Positions 45,807-57,714 of a stretch of DNA of 64,000 nt are shown here, piece after piece; position 1 is the stretch's first letter; every line of letters begins with the position of its first letter. Below the pieces are notes generated by a model, which saw only the letters and a program-made list of their open reading frames with translations, did not search any database and was not told the DNA's origin. Position numbers and translations under genes: made by a program. This stretch comes from Takifugu bimaculatus (lineage: Eukaryota; Chordata; Actinopteri; Tetraodontiformes; Tetraodontidae): NCBI GenBank assembly GCA_004026145.2, contig CP034975.1, forward strand, positions 22,200,213 to 22,264,212, given 5' to 3'.

Positions 45807-46467
45807 GTGAGCTTTTAACTTCAGTTTCTATTGATGAACATCAGTTTATACACAGCATGCAGCACCTGCTACTTAACAAGATTAAAAGATAAGTCAAAAA
45901 CCTGGCAGGGGTGTGACCATACAATTCACTGGGGTTAAAACTGACAGTACAGAAAATTACCAGCTAAATTGTTACAAATTATACAATCGCTCTAATTGTG
46001 ATATTCAGTGGAGCAGATAAAAGGTAAGTTTATCCATTAGATATTAAATTAAGTTTAAATTCACTTTGTATGCCGCAGAGATTCAGTTCAGAGATGATTG
46101 ATTATACATTATTATAAATATGTGTAACAATAAAAAAAAATAGGGTAAAGCCATTTCAACAATGAAAACAGCACAATTTGAATAAATGCCGATAAAAAAC
46201 TTAAAATTTTCAAATTATTTCTTCTAAAAACATTTATTGAAAAGACTTTAAATAAAATCTATATATTATGGTGGTCATTATTTTCTATCATTATGTTTGA
46301 CCACGTGCCTGAAATAGCTGTAGCCTCCAAACATAATTTTCACTTTCCTCAGTTGTGTAATTGCTTTCAGTAAAACATTAGTGACTTTGTTTTAAATGAA
46401 ATTACAGGGACACTTTTCCTGAATATCAATGACCTGAGATCTGCTTTACCTTGTTATTTGTCAATAG
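45807..46467 (+). other. Dynein intron 25
   Basis: 661 bases, GT-AG. Nothing recognisable. Confidence 0.8.
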
Positions 46468-46662
46468 GATCCAGAGTTCCAGCCAGATCTGGTGGGCTCC
46501 AAGTCATATGCAGCTGCTGGCCTGTGCTCCTGGGTTTTAAACATTGTCAAGTTTTATGAGGTTTATTGCAAAGTGGAGCCCAAGCGTCAGGCTCTGAACA
46601 AGGCCAATGCAGAGCTTGCAGTTGCGCAGGAAAAACTAAGTGCCATCAAGACCAAGATTAAT
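46468..46662 (+). CDS. dnah9: Dynein exon 26: MTBD end and start of CC2
   Basis: 65 codons, phase 0 at both ends, after GTCAATAG. Begins DPEFQPDLVGSKSYAAAGL, contains CSWVLNIVKFYEVYCKVEPK, then coiled coil ending KTKIN before a strong GTAAGT donor. The retrovirus LTR starts 38 bases downstream. Confidence 0.95.
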
Positions 46663-46700
46663 GTAAGTTGGGACATCAGTTTTATTGTGTTTGGGCAACC

Positions 46701-47226
46701 TGTCGCGGAATTTTTAGCCGTTTGGAGAAGAAAAACTATTAATCTAAGTTACTGCGTAGGAGATGGTTTTAATCCAGTCAGTCAGTCAGGATACACACAC
46801 GGAAGCATGCGGAGAGATCTCTACTCAATGTGTACAGTTCTGATCTTATATAGTTGAAGGCCCGCCTCTGAGGTGCAGACGTATTCACAGCATGTTTTGC
46901 TGCATTGCTGCATGCCCAGGACACAGGACGCCAACACAGTAGGTGTGCACTGTATGCACCTCAGGAGTTTGGTGCCTTCACAGCGGGTGTTCCGGCTGGC
47001 GCAAGAAGTTGAATGACTGAGGATGCCCCCCCTCAGTCATTTGACACTGGTCTTCTTTCAACCTCTGTTTCCATGTAAATGAATGAGGAACCAAATGGAC
47101 TCCATCTGCTCTCCCAGTCTCCATCACACCCTTCCTTTTGCTCTCAATTTACATTTCACAATAAAATACCATTTCAATTTCCTCCTTTTGTATACAATTT
47201 ACATTCCACAATCAAATTCCATTTCA
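46701..47226 (-). repeat. 3' LTR of the endogenous retrovirus
   Basis: About 526 bases, next to the polypurine tract. It is longer than the 5' LTR mainly because a segment at its U3 edge (CACAATMAAATWCCATTTCA-like) is present twice at 47157-47226. The alternative, that the LTR ends at 47188, would leave the extra copy outside. Confidence 0.85.
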
Positions 47227-47239
47227 ATTCCCCCCTTTT
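47227..47239 (-). other. Retroviral polypurine tract
   Basis: The minus strand reads AAAAGGGGGGAAT directly before the 3' LTR, the expected position for plus-strand priming. Confidence 0.8.
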
Positions 47240-47285
47240 GATCCTACTTGGATCAACCTGATTTTGACAGTAAACTTGAAATACA

Positions 47286-49370
47286 TCAGTAACTTAGTTC
47301 ATCTTTATAATCCTCTTCCAGTTCACATTCGGATGAATCTTCGCTGGAGTCAATGTTGAGCCAGCTGTTTGTAGTGACAACAGGTGTCTCTGGTGAAACT
47401 GCTTCCTCTTCGTTAGTTCTTAAAACTTCATAGGTCAGATGCATCACTCTTTCTCCCATCATTCTATTAATCAGCTTCACCAAGAGAGCCCTGATACATG
47501 GTATACAGCAACAACCACACAACACAAGAATTGCTGTAAACACTGTTAATGATGTTAGTACTGATGTTATGAGTGTCCGATATTTCCCAAAAACACTTAG
47601 CCACTTGTCCCACATACTGGTGTCAACCCCCGAGTGTTCTTTCATTGTGTCGCTTAAAGTCCTTAGTTCATTCACCGCCCGTGTTAGCTTTCCCATGGGG
47701 GCGGTGTTGTTGGGGATGAATGTACAGCACTCGGTTCCAAACAATGAGCACACTCCTCCTCTTTCGGCAAGGAGCATATCCAACGCCAACCTATTCTGGA
47801 ATGCCATCATGGAAGTTGCACACAGCTGCTCATGCACTGCTTGGAGTCCATCCCTGGTGTAGTTGGCCAGTCGCTGCACATTGTAATGGATATAGTTGAT
47901 TCTGTCCACATTTTTGTTTATCGTGCACCACCAGCAGATGGTGCTCTCAAAGCCCGCTGCAATCTGATTCACCACTTGTACTCGTCGGGCACTCCCCGTG
48001 GTATTCCTATAGCGTCGATGTAGGTTGAGTCTTGGCCCGTGCTGTCTGCGAACCTACAGATTCTGGTTGAAGTTTGTGGGAAGAGTGTATGAGATACCGA
48101 TCCTGAAACAATTATGGCAGGCAGGATAAGATTTACAGGGGCACAAATTCCTGTCCATTTGGATGGCAGAATGCTTCGCAGGACATTCCCTCCACACCAC
48201 CACCAGAGGTCAGCTCTGGCCACCTTGTATTGTCTGGACAGTGAGTTGACGGTCGTCTGGCACCATGTGATGTTTACATTTCCTAGTGGGGTGGTTCCTG
48301 GAGCATTATTCTTGAAGCATGTGAAGTTCCCTTGTGCAACGTCAGCATTAAATATGCATTAAAGCAGGGATTAAAGGTGGTGATCTTGTCTTTTCTACAA
48401 CTGGGAAGGGCTCTTCCCAGCCTGAGCAGGAAGTCATGATTGATTTGGATAGGAGTTCTGTCAGACATGTTGCGTTCAGACCAGGAGGGGGAGGGACTAT
48501 TCTTAACACTGGACGGGGTCCCAAGCATACAGTGCAGTCGGATCTTGCAGCCGTCCCTGCCTGTTCTACTAACAGTAACCAGTTATTTGTGGATCCCGAA
48601 ATACCAGTCATGATTTCGAAATAATCATCCACCGTGGGTTCTAGGACTAGCTTGATTCCCGAGGAAGTGGCTTTAGGTGAGAGGACAGCAGGCATGGGGT
48701 CTATCGGGGTGCCATTGGGACGATCCACACAGAGCTGCAACAGGAAACTAGGATCAGTTCCATCCTTCCATGCCCACATCAGGAACAACCAGCAGCTGCT
48801 TCCGTCAGGATCATCAAGGAGGCTTCCTTTTGTGAGTTTTACTGTCAGTGTAAGCTTGTTGCTCGTCGAGGTGAGTGTCAGTAGAGGGCGCTGTCGACGG
48901 GCAGAGTTTGTTGTCGTATATGATGACCAGTCCTGGCCCGGTGGGTCTGCCACTAGGGTGTGCCATCCGGTATCTAGCTGATCATTGGTCATGTACCATT
49001 GATTCCCGGCATACCCTGCAGCTGTGTTCTCAAGGTTGGAAATGCTGGACAGCGGGACGATGACTGTGGCCCAGGTATTAGGCAGGAGGCACACCTGAGG
49101 GATGAATAAATGGGCGGTACCAGAGGCACACCTAGACGAGGGAGAGGTTGTGGGCGCCTGACGTCTTTCCCTGAGAGGCCATTCTGCTGTGGGATGTGTT
49201 GTTAGGTCCGGTTTCTCGTGTGGCATTGGGGAGACGATGGGTAATGCTGCTGTGATTGATATCACACCCAGAACACACCGGAATTTCCTCAGGATCAGGT
49301 CGGTCCGTCGCCTGGGATGCAAAGGTTTTCCTTGGAGGCTCATCTTGTTCTTTCGTTGGTGGCTTGGCAC
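47286..49370 (-). pseudogene. ERV envelope-like gene, frameshifted
   Basis: Three minus-strand frames cover it. 49370-48348 is the surface-subunit part, starting with a basic region and a hydrophobic signal-like segment. 48223-47969 is a middle part in a shifted frame. 47975-47286 is the transmembrane subunit, back in the first frame. The last part shows a CX6CC motif (about 47724-47751), a membrane segment (about 47485-47570) and an acidic cytoplasmic tail. These mark a gamma-type envelope. At least two frame changes and a stop near 48348 interrupt it. It may overlap the end of pol, as is normal. Confidence 0.75.
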
Positions 49371-49398
49371 GCCACTTGGAGCAGCAGGGACGCTAGTT

Positions 49399-50060
49399 TC
49401 ACTCCCTACTGACCGGCTCCTTCGGCTCTGGCACCTTCTTGCAGTGGGACGCGTGAATCCACGTTGCTCTCTCGGCTACTTTCACCGTGGTCTGAGTCAC
49501 CAGCAGAATTTGGAGTGGGCCTTGCCACCTTTTCTGGTTCCACCTGGTCCTCCGGAAGTCCTTGATCACCACGTAGTGCCCTGGATGTAACGGATGGAGC
49601 TGTTGGTCCGCTGGAGACGGCAGTGCTGCTTTCACTCGTGTCCGGATTTCTAGAATCAGTGAAGATGGTAACTGACTGGTTGGCTGCAAGGTAGCAAGCT
49701 CTGGTAAGGGCCACCAATTCAGCGGCTTGAGCTGTGTAGTTGGATGGTAATGATGCAGATTCAACAGTGCCGCGGGAGTCACAGACTGCGTACCCGGCTT
49801 TGCGCCGGCCTGTGTCCGCATCCCGGGATGCTGACCCATCGACAAAAAGAACAAGATCAGGATTGATAAGAGGTTGATCCATGAGGTCAGGGCGTGGGGA
49901 ACAAGACACAGAGAGTTCCGTCACGCAATCAAGAGGGTTGCCCTCCTCCGGGATGGGGAGGAGGGTGGCTGGTTTCAATACATTGCAGCATTTGAACATC
50001 AAACAGTTGACAGACACACAAACAGACAAGTTGACAGACGCAGCGCAGCGCATGGGATCC
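49399..50060 (-). pseudogene. ERV pol remnant (RNase H and integrase end)
   Basis: In the minus frame ending at 49406, an RNase H start is visible (LVLFVDGSASRD, later AQAAELVALTRACYLAAN and IFTDSR). It breaks off near 49650. In the neighbouring frame the integrase C-terminal part follows (HPGHYVVIKDFRRTRW, then WIHASHCKKVPEP). Most of pol between RNase H and the integrase tail, and everything upstream, is deleted. Confidence 0.8.
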
Positions 50061-50462
50061 CAGTACATAGTATCAGTGGTGAGGTTAATTACGTTTGCGT
50101 GTGGATGCTCCCGTGGTGGTGTGGTGTGATACTGTGCCTGAATCGTGGTTGGATGCTCCTCAGCCGGCTCCACCTCTCTTTCTAGTCAGTCCAATTGTTG
50201 CCGTGGTTCTGGGTTGATAAGGCGGCGGGTAGGTAGTTTCAAGAGAGGCGGATGGCCCGGCATCGGATTTCCAGCTGTCCTGCAGAGACGGAAAAGGGGG
50301 AGAAGAGGGGGGGGGAAGAGGGGGAAGGGGGAGGTTTCTGCTCGGGCTTGGCTACCTTAACTGTCCCTACTTTTAATTGTGTCATTGCCTTCTGACATTG
50401 CTTTCTCTCGCGGTTATCACATTCTGTTTCCTAACATTTCAACTTTTCTTCTATATCTATCA

Positions 50463-50714
50463 TCACGTGTAATTCTTTGCTGATAGTTTCTTTCTGCTCG
50501 TCATTTCATCCTTTTTCTTATTTAAATTGTCCCTCAGGGTGGACAATTGTCGCGCACTTAACGATCCTCCCTCTGAAAACCCATACTGTTCACACCACAA
50601 CCCGACATATGCACAACTTTCCGGCCCGTACTTCTTAGTCATTATGTCCATTACTGGAGACAGTCGGTCTCCAGCACCACGTTCGACTCTTACCTTACTC
50701 TGCAAGGTTCCCAT
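50463..50714 (-). pseudogene. ERV gag, N-terminal remnant
   Basis: 83 codons starting at the first ATG downstream of the primer-binding site. It starts Met-Gly (MGTLQSKVRVE), consistent with a myristoylated matrix protein. It ends in a lysine-rich stretch and a stop, after which out-of-frame Pro-rich gag-like sequence continues. Capsid and nucleocapsid are missing. Confidence 0.7.
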
Positions 50715-51135
50715 GCTAACCTGATCCTGTTTTATTGCAACCTGATCTTATTTAAAAAAATTCACAGGACTTAATTTCGTAACCTGATCTTATTTCTAAT
50801 AAATTCACAGGACTTCCTTTGATGTTTACTTATATTTGTAACCTGATCTCGTCTCAAAGGGCTCACAGAATTTTCGTATTTATTTAAGCTGTTTAGCGGC
50901 GCTCGCCGGTTAGCAGAGTAAGGTTTGCGTCTATCCTACGCAGTAATTCGTTCCAAATATTACGATAAATACATCTTACCAATTTAAATTCAGCCGTGGA
51001 ATTCGAGGAATCCTATGACCGTCGATCGGGACCGACTGGGTCCTCCTCCGTAAGATTGCGGGGTTTGAGGATGAATCGCCTTTGGTGGATTCAGGTGGCC
51101 AGCCCCTCAGTCAGGTCCCGACGGACGTACCCAGG

Positions 51136-51153
51136 ATCCCACTTCTGACACCA
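51136..51153 (-). other. Retroviral primer-binding site (tRNA-Leu-like)
   Basis: The minus strand reads TGGTGTCAGAAGTGGGAT, four bases inside the 5' LTR. From memory this complements the 3' end of tRNA-Leu with one mismatch. Confidence 0.75.
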
Positions 51154-51157
51154 AGTT

Positions 51158-51626
51158 TGTCGCGGAATTTTTAGCTGTTTGGAGAAGAAAAACTATTAAT
51201 CTAAGTTACTGCGTAGGAGATGGTTTTAATCCAGTCAGTCGGTCAGGATACACACACGGAAGCATGCGGAGAGATCTCTACTCAATGTATACAGTTCTGA
51301 TCTTATATAGTTGAAGGCCCGCCTCTGAGGTGCAGACGTCTTCACAGCATGTGTTTGCTGCATGCACAGGACACAGGACGCCAACACAGTAGGTGTGCAC
51401 TGTATGCACCTCAGGAGTTTGGTGCCTTCACAGCGGGTGTTCCGGCTGGCACAAGAAGTTGAATGACTGAGGATGCCCCCCCTCAGTCATTTGACATTGG
51501 TCTTCTTTTAACCTCTGTTTCCATGTAAATGAATGAGGAACCAAATGGACTCCATCTGCTCTCCCAGTCTCCATCACACCCTTCCTTTTGCTCTCAATTT
51601 ACATTCCACAATCAAATTCCATTTCA
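51158..51626 (-). repeat. 5' LTR of the endogenous retrovirus
   Basis: 469 bases. On the minus strand it begins TGAAATGGAATTTGATTG and ends AATTCCGCGACA. Paired with the LTR at 46701 with about ten visible differences. Confidence 0.92.
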
Positions 51627-51630
51627 AACC

Positions 51631-52870
51631 ACACCATCCATTTTGTTGAAAATGTAATGTAAAACGTTTATGCAACTGTCATTTTCTTGTTCTTGCACTA
51701 GCACAAACTATTAAAATTGTAAAAATTGAGGGGTTGAGACATGATCAAGAATGACAATTGACAGAAAAACCAACTAGCTGCTCCAAAATTCTCAGAAAAA
51801 TGTACCAATTGATTTCTTTCTGAAAGGCTGAGCTTCTAATCAGAATCAAAGAGATATCAAAGAGATATCACTGACGTGAAGATCCTGACATCACCTGATG
51901 TGCAGCATCACAGAAATAACAAAAGAGGAAAGTATCCAGACTCAAGTCTAAATGAGCATTTATGGACAGAAATGCCCATACCCTGATTCATTGATGACAA
52001 CACAAAGTATTGCAGAACACCAAAAATACAACAGCTCCCACAGGAATTGACTCCAAACAATCATTTTCCAAATCCTAAATAACTAATTCTTCTGCAGAAT
52101 TGATGCAGGCAAACCTTTTTGAATGAGTGTTATGTCATTATACTTCAAGTGTAGCTGATGTGCAGGCCGTTATTATAGTTTAAACAGAAATCCTAAGATA
52201 TTGTTCTGGCATTGTCCGTTTTTAATGATATGACCATTGTTTCGGGTTAGGTTTAAAGAACTTTCCTTTAAATGATAGCTGGGTTAGCTGTAACTTTGGT
52301 AGACACGAAAGCCTTGAAGTAAAATGACAATAATGCATTAAAATACTATACAATAAGAGGGTGGGCTCTTTTTGGTGTGGAGGTTTCAGATTGAACTCTG
52401 ATTGAGGACTGAACAATTCATAGGCAACTGTAAACATCCCAAATTGATTTTATATTGTCATTTATACTGCCATTTTAAAAAAAATTCTATCAAATTAAGA
52501 GGCTGTAAACAATAGATTTACAGTGGCGTTTCACATTCAGCACATGGATGAACACAATACTCATATTGAAAAAAAGCAAAAAAGCAGCTCGTAATTGGAT
52601 CCAACATGGTTTGTCAGTTTGTCCTCCTGAGCGAAATGTAGGTGTGAAGCTAAAGGGAATTTATACTATCCTCATACTAATCTACTGAATCTGTCTCTTG
52701 CCATCCATTTATCCTTGTGCCAATTTTCTTCTCTATGCCAAATAAAGTTTGCTGTTATTGCTGTTCAGTTCTCATTGTTTTGGATTCTATAGACATCATT
52801 GTCACAATCTGAGTTAACAAATGCCACTGTTCTTCCTCTTTGTTTTGCACATGCCCGCTTGCACTATCAG
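51631..52870 (+). other. Rest of dynein intron 26
   Basis: About 1.2 kb of AT-rich intron after the provirus. No gene or repeat recognised, apart from a small duplication of CAAAGAGATAT words near 51850. Confidence 0.65.
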
Positions 52871-52990
52871 CAACTAAATAAGAACCTGGCCAAGCTGACA
52901 ACCAATTTTAAGAAAGCCACTGCAGACAAGCTCAATTGCCAACAGGAAGCAGAATCAACGGCGTACACCATTTCTCTTGCTAATCGTCTG
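52871..52990 (+). CDS. dnah9: Dynein exon 27: stalk CC2
   Basis: 40 codons, phase 0 at both ends, after CACTATCAG. Encodes QLNKNLAKLTTNFKKATADK and ending ISLANRL before GTGAGA. Descending helix of the stalk. Confidence 0.94.
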
Positions 52991-53423
52991 GTGAGAATAC
53001 ATTCATGTTTACATGTTTTGTTATGGGAATTATTCAAACACAACTGAGTGAATGTTAGAAAAACATTTGAATAGATCTTCAGGTCTTTTGTCCCTTCCAA
53101 CATTCAGGGAAATGCTCTGCTGACACCAGCACATTAGAAAAAAAGTTATTGAATGATAATCTAAATTATTGACAGGAAGTTTTCAAATGGAAAACCTGAA
53201 AAGATCAACAATAGGCTGAGAGTCTGACTTCAGGAGGAGTTGCAGTCTGTACCAATGGTTTGGGAGGGATAAGATATTAGGGCACCTTTTTACTGAACTT
53301 TGAGAGGAAATTGAGTCATTGCTGCAAACAATGGTCTTGGTACATAAGCAAAGAGGTGATAATAGTTATAATCATAAACCTGCCAAATCAGCGGCAAGAT
53401 GCAGGTCCCCAGACATACCGGTA
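52991..53423 (+). other. Dynein intron 27, first part
   Basis: Intron sequence without recognised features up to the Tigger-type element. Confidence 0.65.
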
Positions 53424-53425
53424 TA

Positions 53426-53911
53426 CAGTGAGCCCTCGCTATATCGCGTTTCATCTTTCACGGCTTCGCTGCTTCACGGATTTTTTTTGCGAGTCGTTCA
53501 TTGCAGTTCTCAAATATAATCGCAGGTGGCATATCCGTTTATAAAAATCTTCTTGCTCAGAAAAAGAAAGAGCGCCAACAACTACCCATAACAATGTTCT
53601 TCTCTCGGAGAAAGACTCCTGCGCCTTCAGTAGAAACAGACGCTCCAGCGGAGCGGAGTCAGGACGAAGAGGCACAGCTGGGACTGTGAAATACGCCAGT
53701 GACAATGTTTCCAACCTTGTATTACTATATTAAAATTATTGTTTTAAACAAATTTTGGGCTTTAAAACAGGTTTTGATTTTTGGTTTCATTCTATAGTTC
53801 AGTATTGCATTGTAAAATAATAAAAAAAAAATAAAGCTGACTACTTCACGGATTTCACTTTTCGCGTGTTATTTTTGGAACGCAACTCCCGCGATAAACG
53901 AGGGATCACTG
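53426..53911. mobile_element. Tigger-type deletion element (486 bp)
   Basis: Ends are inverted: CAGTGAGCCCTCGCTATATC at the left and the complement of CAGTGATCCCTCGTTTATCG at the right, flanked by TA (53424-53425, 53912-53913). These are pogo/Tigger-type termini. A short frame inside (SRRKTPAPSVETDAPAERSQ) could be the C-terminal end of a transposase. The catalytic core is absent. A different family from the 1.04 kb pair. Confidence 0.8.
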
Positions 53912-53913
53912 TA

Positions 53914-54249
53914 TACTGTATGATATTTAAAAAGGGAGAAAGACTGCTTGAGATCAGAAGATGACATTTATACGAGCAGAAACACAGACAGCCATATACA
54001 ATTGTTGTGTTACAACATACATGCTGATTTTTTTTATAATCTGATGCTCTGGTGATTGCAAGAAGAATAAAAAAAATACTTTTGAGGAAAAAATACTTTG
54101 AGAAAAAATACTTTTGACAAAAGGTTCATAAGGTTCATAATGTTAAAATGAACTGTATATTGAAAACAAAGGTAGTCAATTTAAGGATTACCGTATCGCC
54201 ATATCGCCAGGATTCTGTTGTGATATGAATCTTTGCCTCTTTCTTGCAG
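53914..54249 (+). other. Dynein intron 27, last part
   Basis: AT-rich; three partly repeated AATACTTT words at 54070-54115. Nothing else. Confidence 0.65.
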
Positions 54250-54438
54250 GTTGGAGGTCTAGCATTGGAGAATGTCCGCTGGGCAGAGGCTGTGGAGAAC
54301 TTCAGGAAACAGGAGAAAACTCTGTGCGGTGATGTCCTACTCATAACAGCCTTCATCTCCTACCTGGGATATTTCACAAAACACTATCGTGTCCAGTTGA
54401 TGGACAACATCTGGAAGCCTTATCTCAGCCAGCTCAAA
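54250..54438 (+). CDS. dnah9: Dynein exon 28: CC2 base into AAA5
   Basis: 63 codons, phase 0 at both ends, after TCTTGCAG. Begins VGGLALENVRWAEAVENF, then CGDVLLITAFISYLGYFTK and ends YLSQLK before GTATGT. The GD.LL..AF.SY.G motif marks the entry to AAA5. Confidence 0.95.
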
Positions 54439-56084
54439 GTATGTGAACTTGTTTGTGTGCACAAAACATGCTTCTTTATCATTAGATTTCAAAATCAAAA
54501 ATAGCAGGAATTTATAACAGGACTTGGACTCTCCAAAGTGGCATCCACTCATTGGACATTTTAGTCTGCTTTAATCCACAGTGAATTTGAATACATGCTG
54601 AGTCTCAGAAGCAGTATAAGAGTTGGTCTATTCAGATCTCATGGAACTATCAGTTCTTCATAATATTCACTTGTGTCTCGCTATTGGCTGTAGCCCTGAT
54701 AGATTAATCTCAATCTGCCAATCCTGATTGGTCGGTGAAAAGTATTCATCCTGGCTGAACCCAGTATTCCCAGTAGAATAACACCCCCTCAATTCAAAAC
54801 CTCTTCTCAACTGAGAAAAGGGGCTTCTCACATCATAGCTCGCTAGCTCAACAGTTTACCAGATGGATCTTTGCTTTCCGTCACCAGCTTCTGCCTTTGT
54901 CACACCAGCTAGCCACAGCCATTTTTCCGATCTTGTCTACAAAAAGGCTACTGCCACAGATCCTCACACCAGAGGAGACTATGGCGTGCTGTAAAACAGC
55001 TACCTGTCTTTCCCGAGATGCTGGCCGGGCTGTCCAAAATTTGGAGTAACTGCTCATACAGCAACACTATCCCTATCCTGGGACTGGAACTCTGACTTCT
55101 GTTGATGCCTTCCATGGAAGCCCCTGTAGCTGCACATCTCTGCCCAGGCAGCACAAGCCTGCATCCTCCTTCAGGCATCTGATGCTGCCAACCAAGCCTG
55201 AGCGGTTCAAGTCTGCTCTCAGTGCTCTGTCCATCCTTACTGCCTACCAGGAAGATTGGTTTGGGCAGCCGCTGATGAGCAGAACGCTGACGCATGGGAG
55301 GAAATGGCAGTCATTGCTGACCTGTCCCTCCATATCCAGTATGTCTCAGTCCAGGCCTCGGGCAAGGTTATGGTGACCATTGTCGTTCAGGAACAAGCAA
55401 CTTGCCAATTTGAATGACAGGGAGAGGGGTGACATACTAGATATGCCAATCGTCCCAAGGGGCATCTTTGATTCTGCATTGATGTTGATGCAGCAAAGAT
55501 GTGAGGCAAAGAAGAAGTACAAGCGAAAATCATTTGCTCAATCCGGTTTCCATTTCAAAATTCCAAAGTGGCTGCAACAGTCCAGCTGTCCCTCCGGCCA
55601 AAAAAGGGCCCTGAGCTGGCTAGCACAGAAAATCTCCTGCCCTGACCGCAGTCCCACCACAGTCTCCCAGATGAAGAAGAAAAAGAGAGCAGCCTGACTG
55701 CCTTCCTCTCTCTGGATGGAGCATCCTGCCATTCACTGTTCCTCTCGTGTAAAAGGTCTGTCACAGCCAAGCCACGAGACAAAGGTGCAGATGGTTAAGA
55801 AGCCAAATCAAGCGAAAATACCCTGTCTATAAGCAGAGTGGCTTTTGAGCCATCTGCAGCTCTGCCACAGCAGTTAGCTCCTCTGGTGATGGAACAGAGG
55901 CTGCAAGATGTCTTTCAGCTACAAACTAGAAAACTGGACAGTGAATGCAACCTCGCCATGGGTGTCCAATTTGCCCGCGTCCCTCCCCGCTTCTCTGGTG
56001 AAATACAATCACAAGCACAGGGGGAATCAGCTCAAGTCTTACAGGAGGAAATCCTTTCTCTGTTAGATTAAAGACCATTTTCTA

Positions 56085-56676
56085 TTGTATCTCCTGAGCA
56101 GAGTGTCAGATTTTTTTCACCAGATATTTCTTCATTCCCAAATGTGGGAAGGAGGAAAACATGAATTCGCCCTAAACTTGCAGGCTTTGAACAAGTTTCT
56201 GCGGAAATACAAGTTCAGTATGCTGACACAAACAGCACTGCTGAGTGCAGTAAGTCCGAACAATATGTTTTCATCCCTGAATCTGAAAGACTCGTATTTT
56301 CCCATTCCCATTTAGCCCCTCACAGGCAATATATCTGACTTATGAGAGGATGTGCTATGAATACCAGGTTCTCCTTTGTGGTCTCTCTCTCAGCCCAAAG
56401 CTTTTTATATGGTACACTGCTGCTGCCGCCGCCCCGCTCAGAGGCCGGGGCATATCGTTGACCACCTATATGCATGATGGGCTCTTGTTGGTACAGTCCA
56501 AGCAGGAGGCCAGGGTTCACACAGACATTGTCATGAAATACATAGTAGAATTGGGTGTGGTGATAAATATGGAAAAAAGAGGAGAGGAGAGGGGAGGGGA
56601 GGGGAGGGGAGGGGCAATACCGGAATTGCCATATCCCATGGAAAGACACCGAAGGAACATTATGGTTCAACATTAA
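56085..56676 (+). pseudogene. DIRS relic RT fragment
   Basis: Frame 56085-56315 holds LNKFLRKYKFSMLTQTALL and SSLNLKDSYFPIPI, equivalent to the FRMLT and DLKDAYFHIPI motifs, with the YFH motif reading YFP. A shifted frame, 56350-56676, gives CYEYQVLLCGLSLSPKLF, but the catalytic YxDD box reads YMHDG. Clearly decayed. Confidence 0.7.
56591..56614 (+). repeat. GGGGA tandem run
   Basis: Five runs of four G separated by single A, preceded by GGAGA repeats. A sequence able to form a G-quadruplex on the + strand. Confidence 0.85.
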
Positions 56677-56771
56677 GATTTGTATCTCGTTGAACAATAC
56701 TTCTGGCTGGGCGGTGAGAAGAGGTTTGCTTACTGAATTGAGGGGATGTTATCCACATGCACTCCTTATAG

Positions 56772-57714
56772 TAGATTAGATTAGATTAGATTCAACTTTA
56801 TTGTCATTACACATGTCACAAGTGCAAGGCAACGAAATGCAGTTAGCATCTAACCAGAAGTGCTTAAGTAGCGAATAAAACTGTGATGGGTATATACAAT
56901 ATATACACACAATGATATATGTTTATGATATCAATCTATATGTTCACAGATATGTAAACGGTATATAAAAGTCTTTGCAACCAAGATATATATATATATA
57001 TACAGGCTGTAACTATGGTGCTGAATTTCCTATGGGAATCAATAGAGGTTATTTATGCAGTTTTTAACTATGTGAATGTTTTAACTATACAATAATGATA
57101 AAACATGGTAAAAATGTGCAAAGTATGGAAAGCAGTGCAAGTAACCGGATGTGGGTAGTGCAAATAACAGATGTAAGTAGTGCAAATAACAGATGTAAAT
57201 AGTGCAATTATTGCAACAGATGTAATCAGTGCAAATAGCGTGAATGTACAATCAGTCAGTCCAGACGGGGTTATTGCACCTGAAGGGAGGTAAAGTGAGA
57301 GGGGTTGGAGTTCAGCAGGGAGACAGCAGTAGGGAAGAAGCTGTTTCTGAACCTGGTGGTTTTTGTCCGGAGGCTCCTGTAGCACTTTCCAGAGGGCATG
57401 AGGGTAAACAGTCCATGTGCTGGGTGACAGGAGTCTTTAGTGACCTTCTTGGCCCTCCTGTGACAGCGCCTCCTGTATATGTCCTCAATGGAAGGAAGAG
57501 AAGCTCCAGCTATTCGCTGGGCGGTCTTCACCACCTTCTGCAGTGCCTTCCGGTCTGAGGCAGAGCAGTTCCCATACCAGACCGTAACACAGCTGGTAAG
57601 GATGCTCTTGATGGTGCAGCGATAGAAGTTCACCAGGATGTCTGAAGAGAGGTGGTGTTTCTTCAGAGTCCTCAGGAAGAAGAGACGCTGGTGAGCCTTC
57701 TTCACCAAACTCTT
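56772..57714 (-). mobile_element. LINE 3' fragment inserted in the DIRS relic
   Basis: Minus strand. The tail repeats AATCT (complement of GATTAGATTAGATT at 56772). The frame 57708-57271 encodes AHQRLFFLRTLKKHHLSSDI, KSILTSCVTVWYGNCSASDR and the late block SFFPTAVSLLNSNP, the C-terminal RT region of a fish LINE. A TATAGTAG-like duplication flanks it (56768 and 57716). 5'-truncated; clade not assigned. Confidence 0.75.

Larger units (their letters stand above)
46701..51626 (-). mobile_element. Endogenous retrovirus, defective, two LTRs
   Basis: 4.93 kb provirus on the minus strand in intron 26. The 5' LTR is 51158-51626 and the 3' LTR 46701-47226, both reading TG...CA. A four-base duplication AACC flanks the element (46697-46700 and 51627-51630). 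Primer-binding site, polypurine tract, a gag start, pol remnants and an env-like region are in proviral order. Large deletions remove most of gag, protease, most of RT and most of integrase. The LTRs differ at roughly 2% of shared positions plus indels. The env features point to a gamma-type retrovirus related to fish endogenous retroviruses. Confidence 0.9.

Noticed and set aside
50145..50360. Arg/Gly-rich plus-strand frame
   Set aside because: Antisense of the Pro-rich gag region of the provirus.
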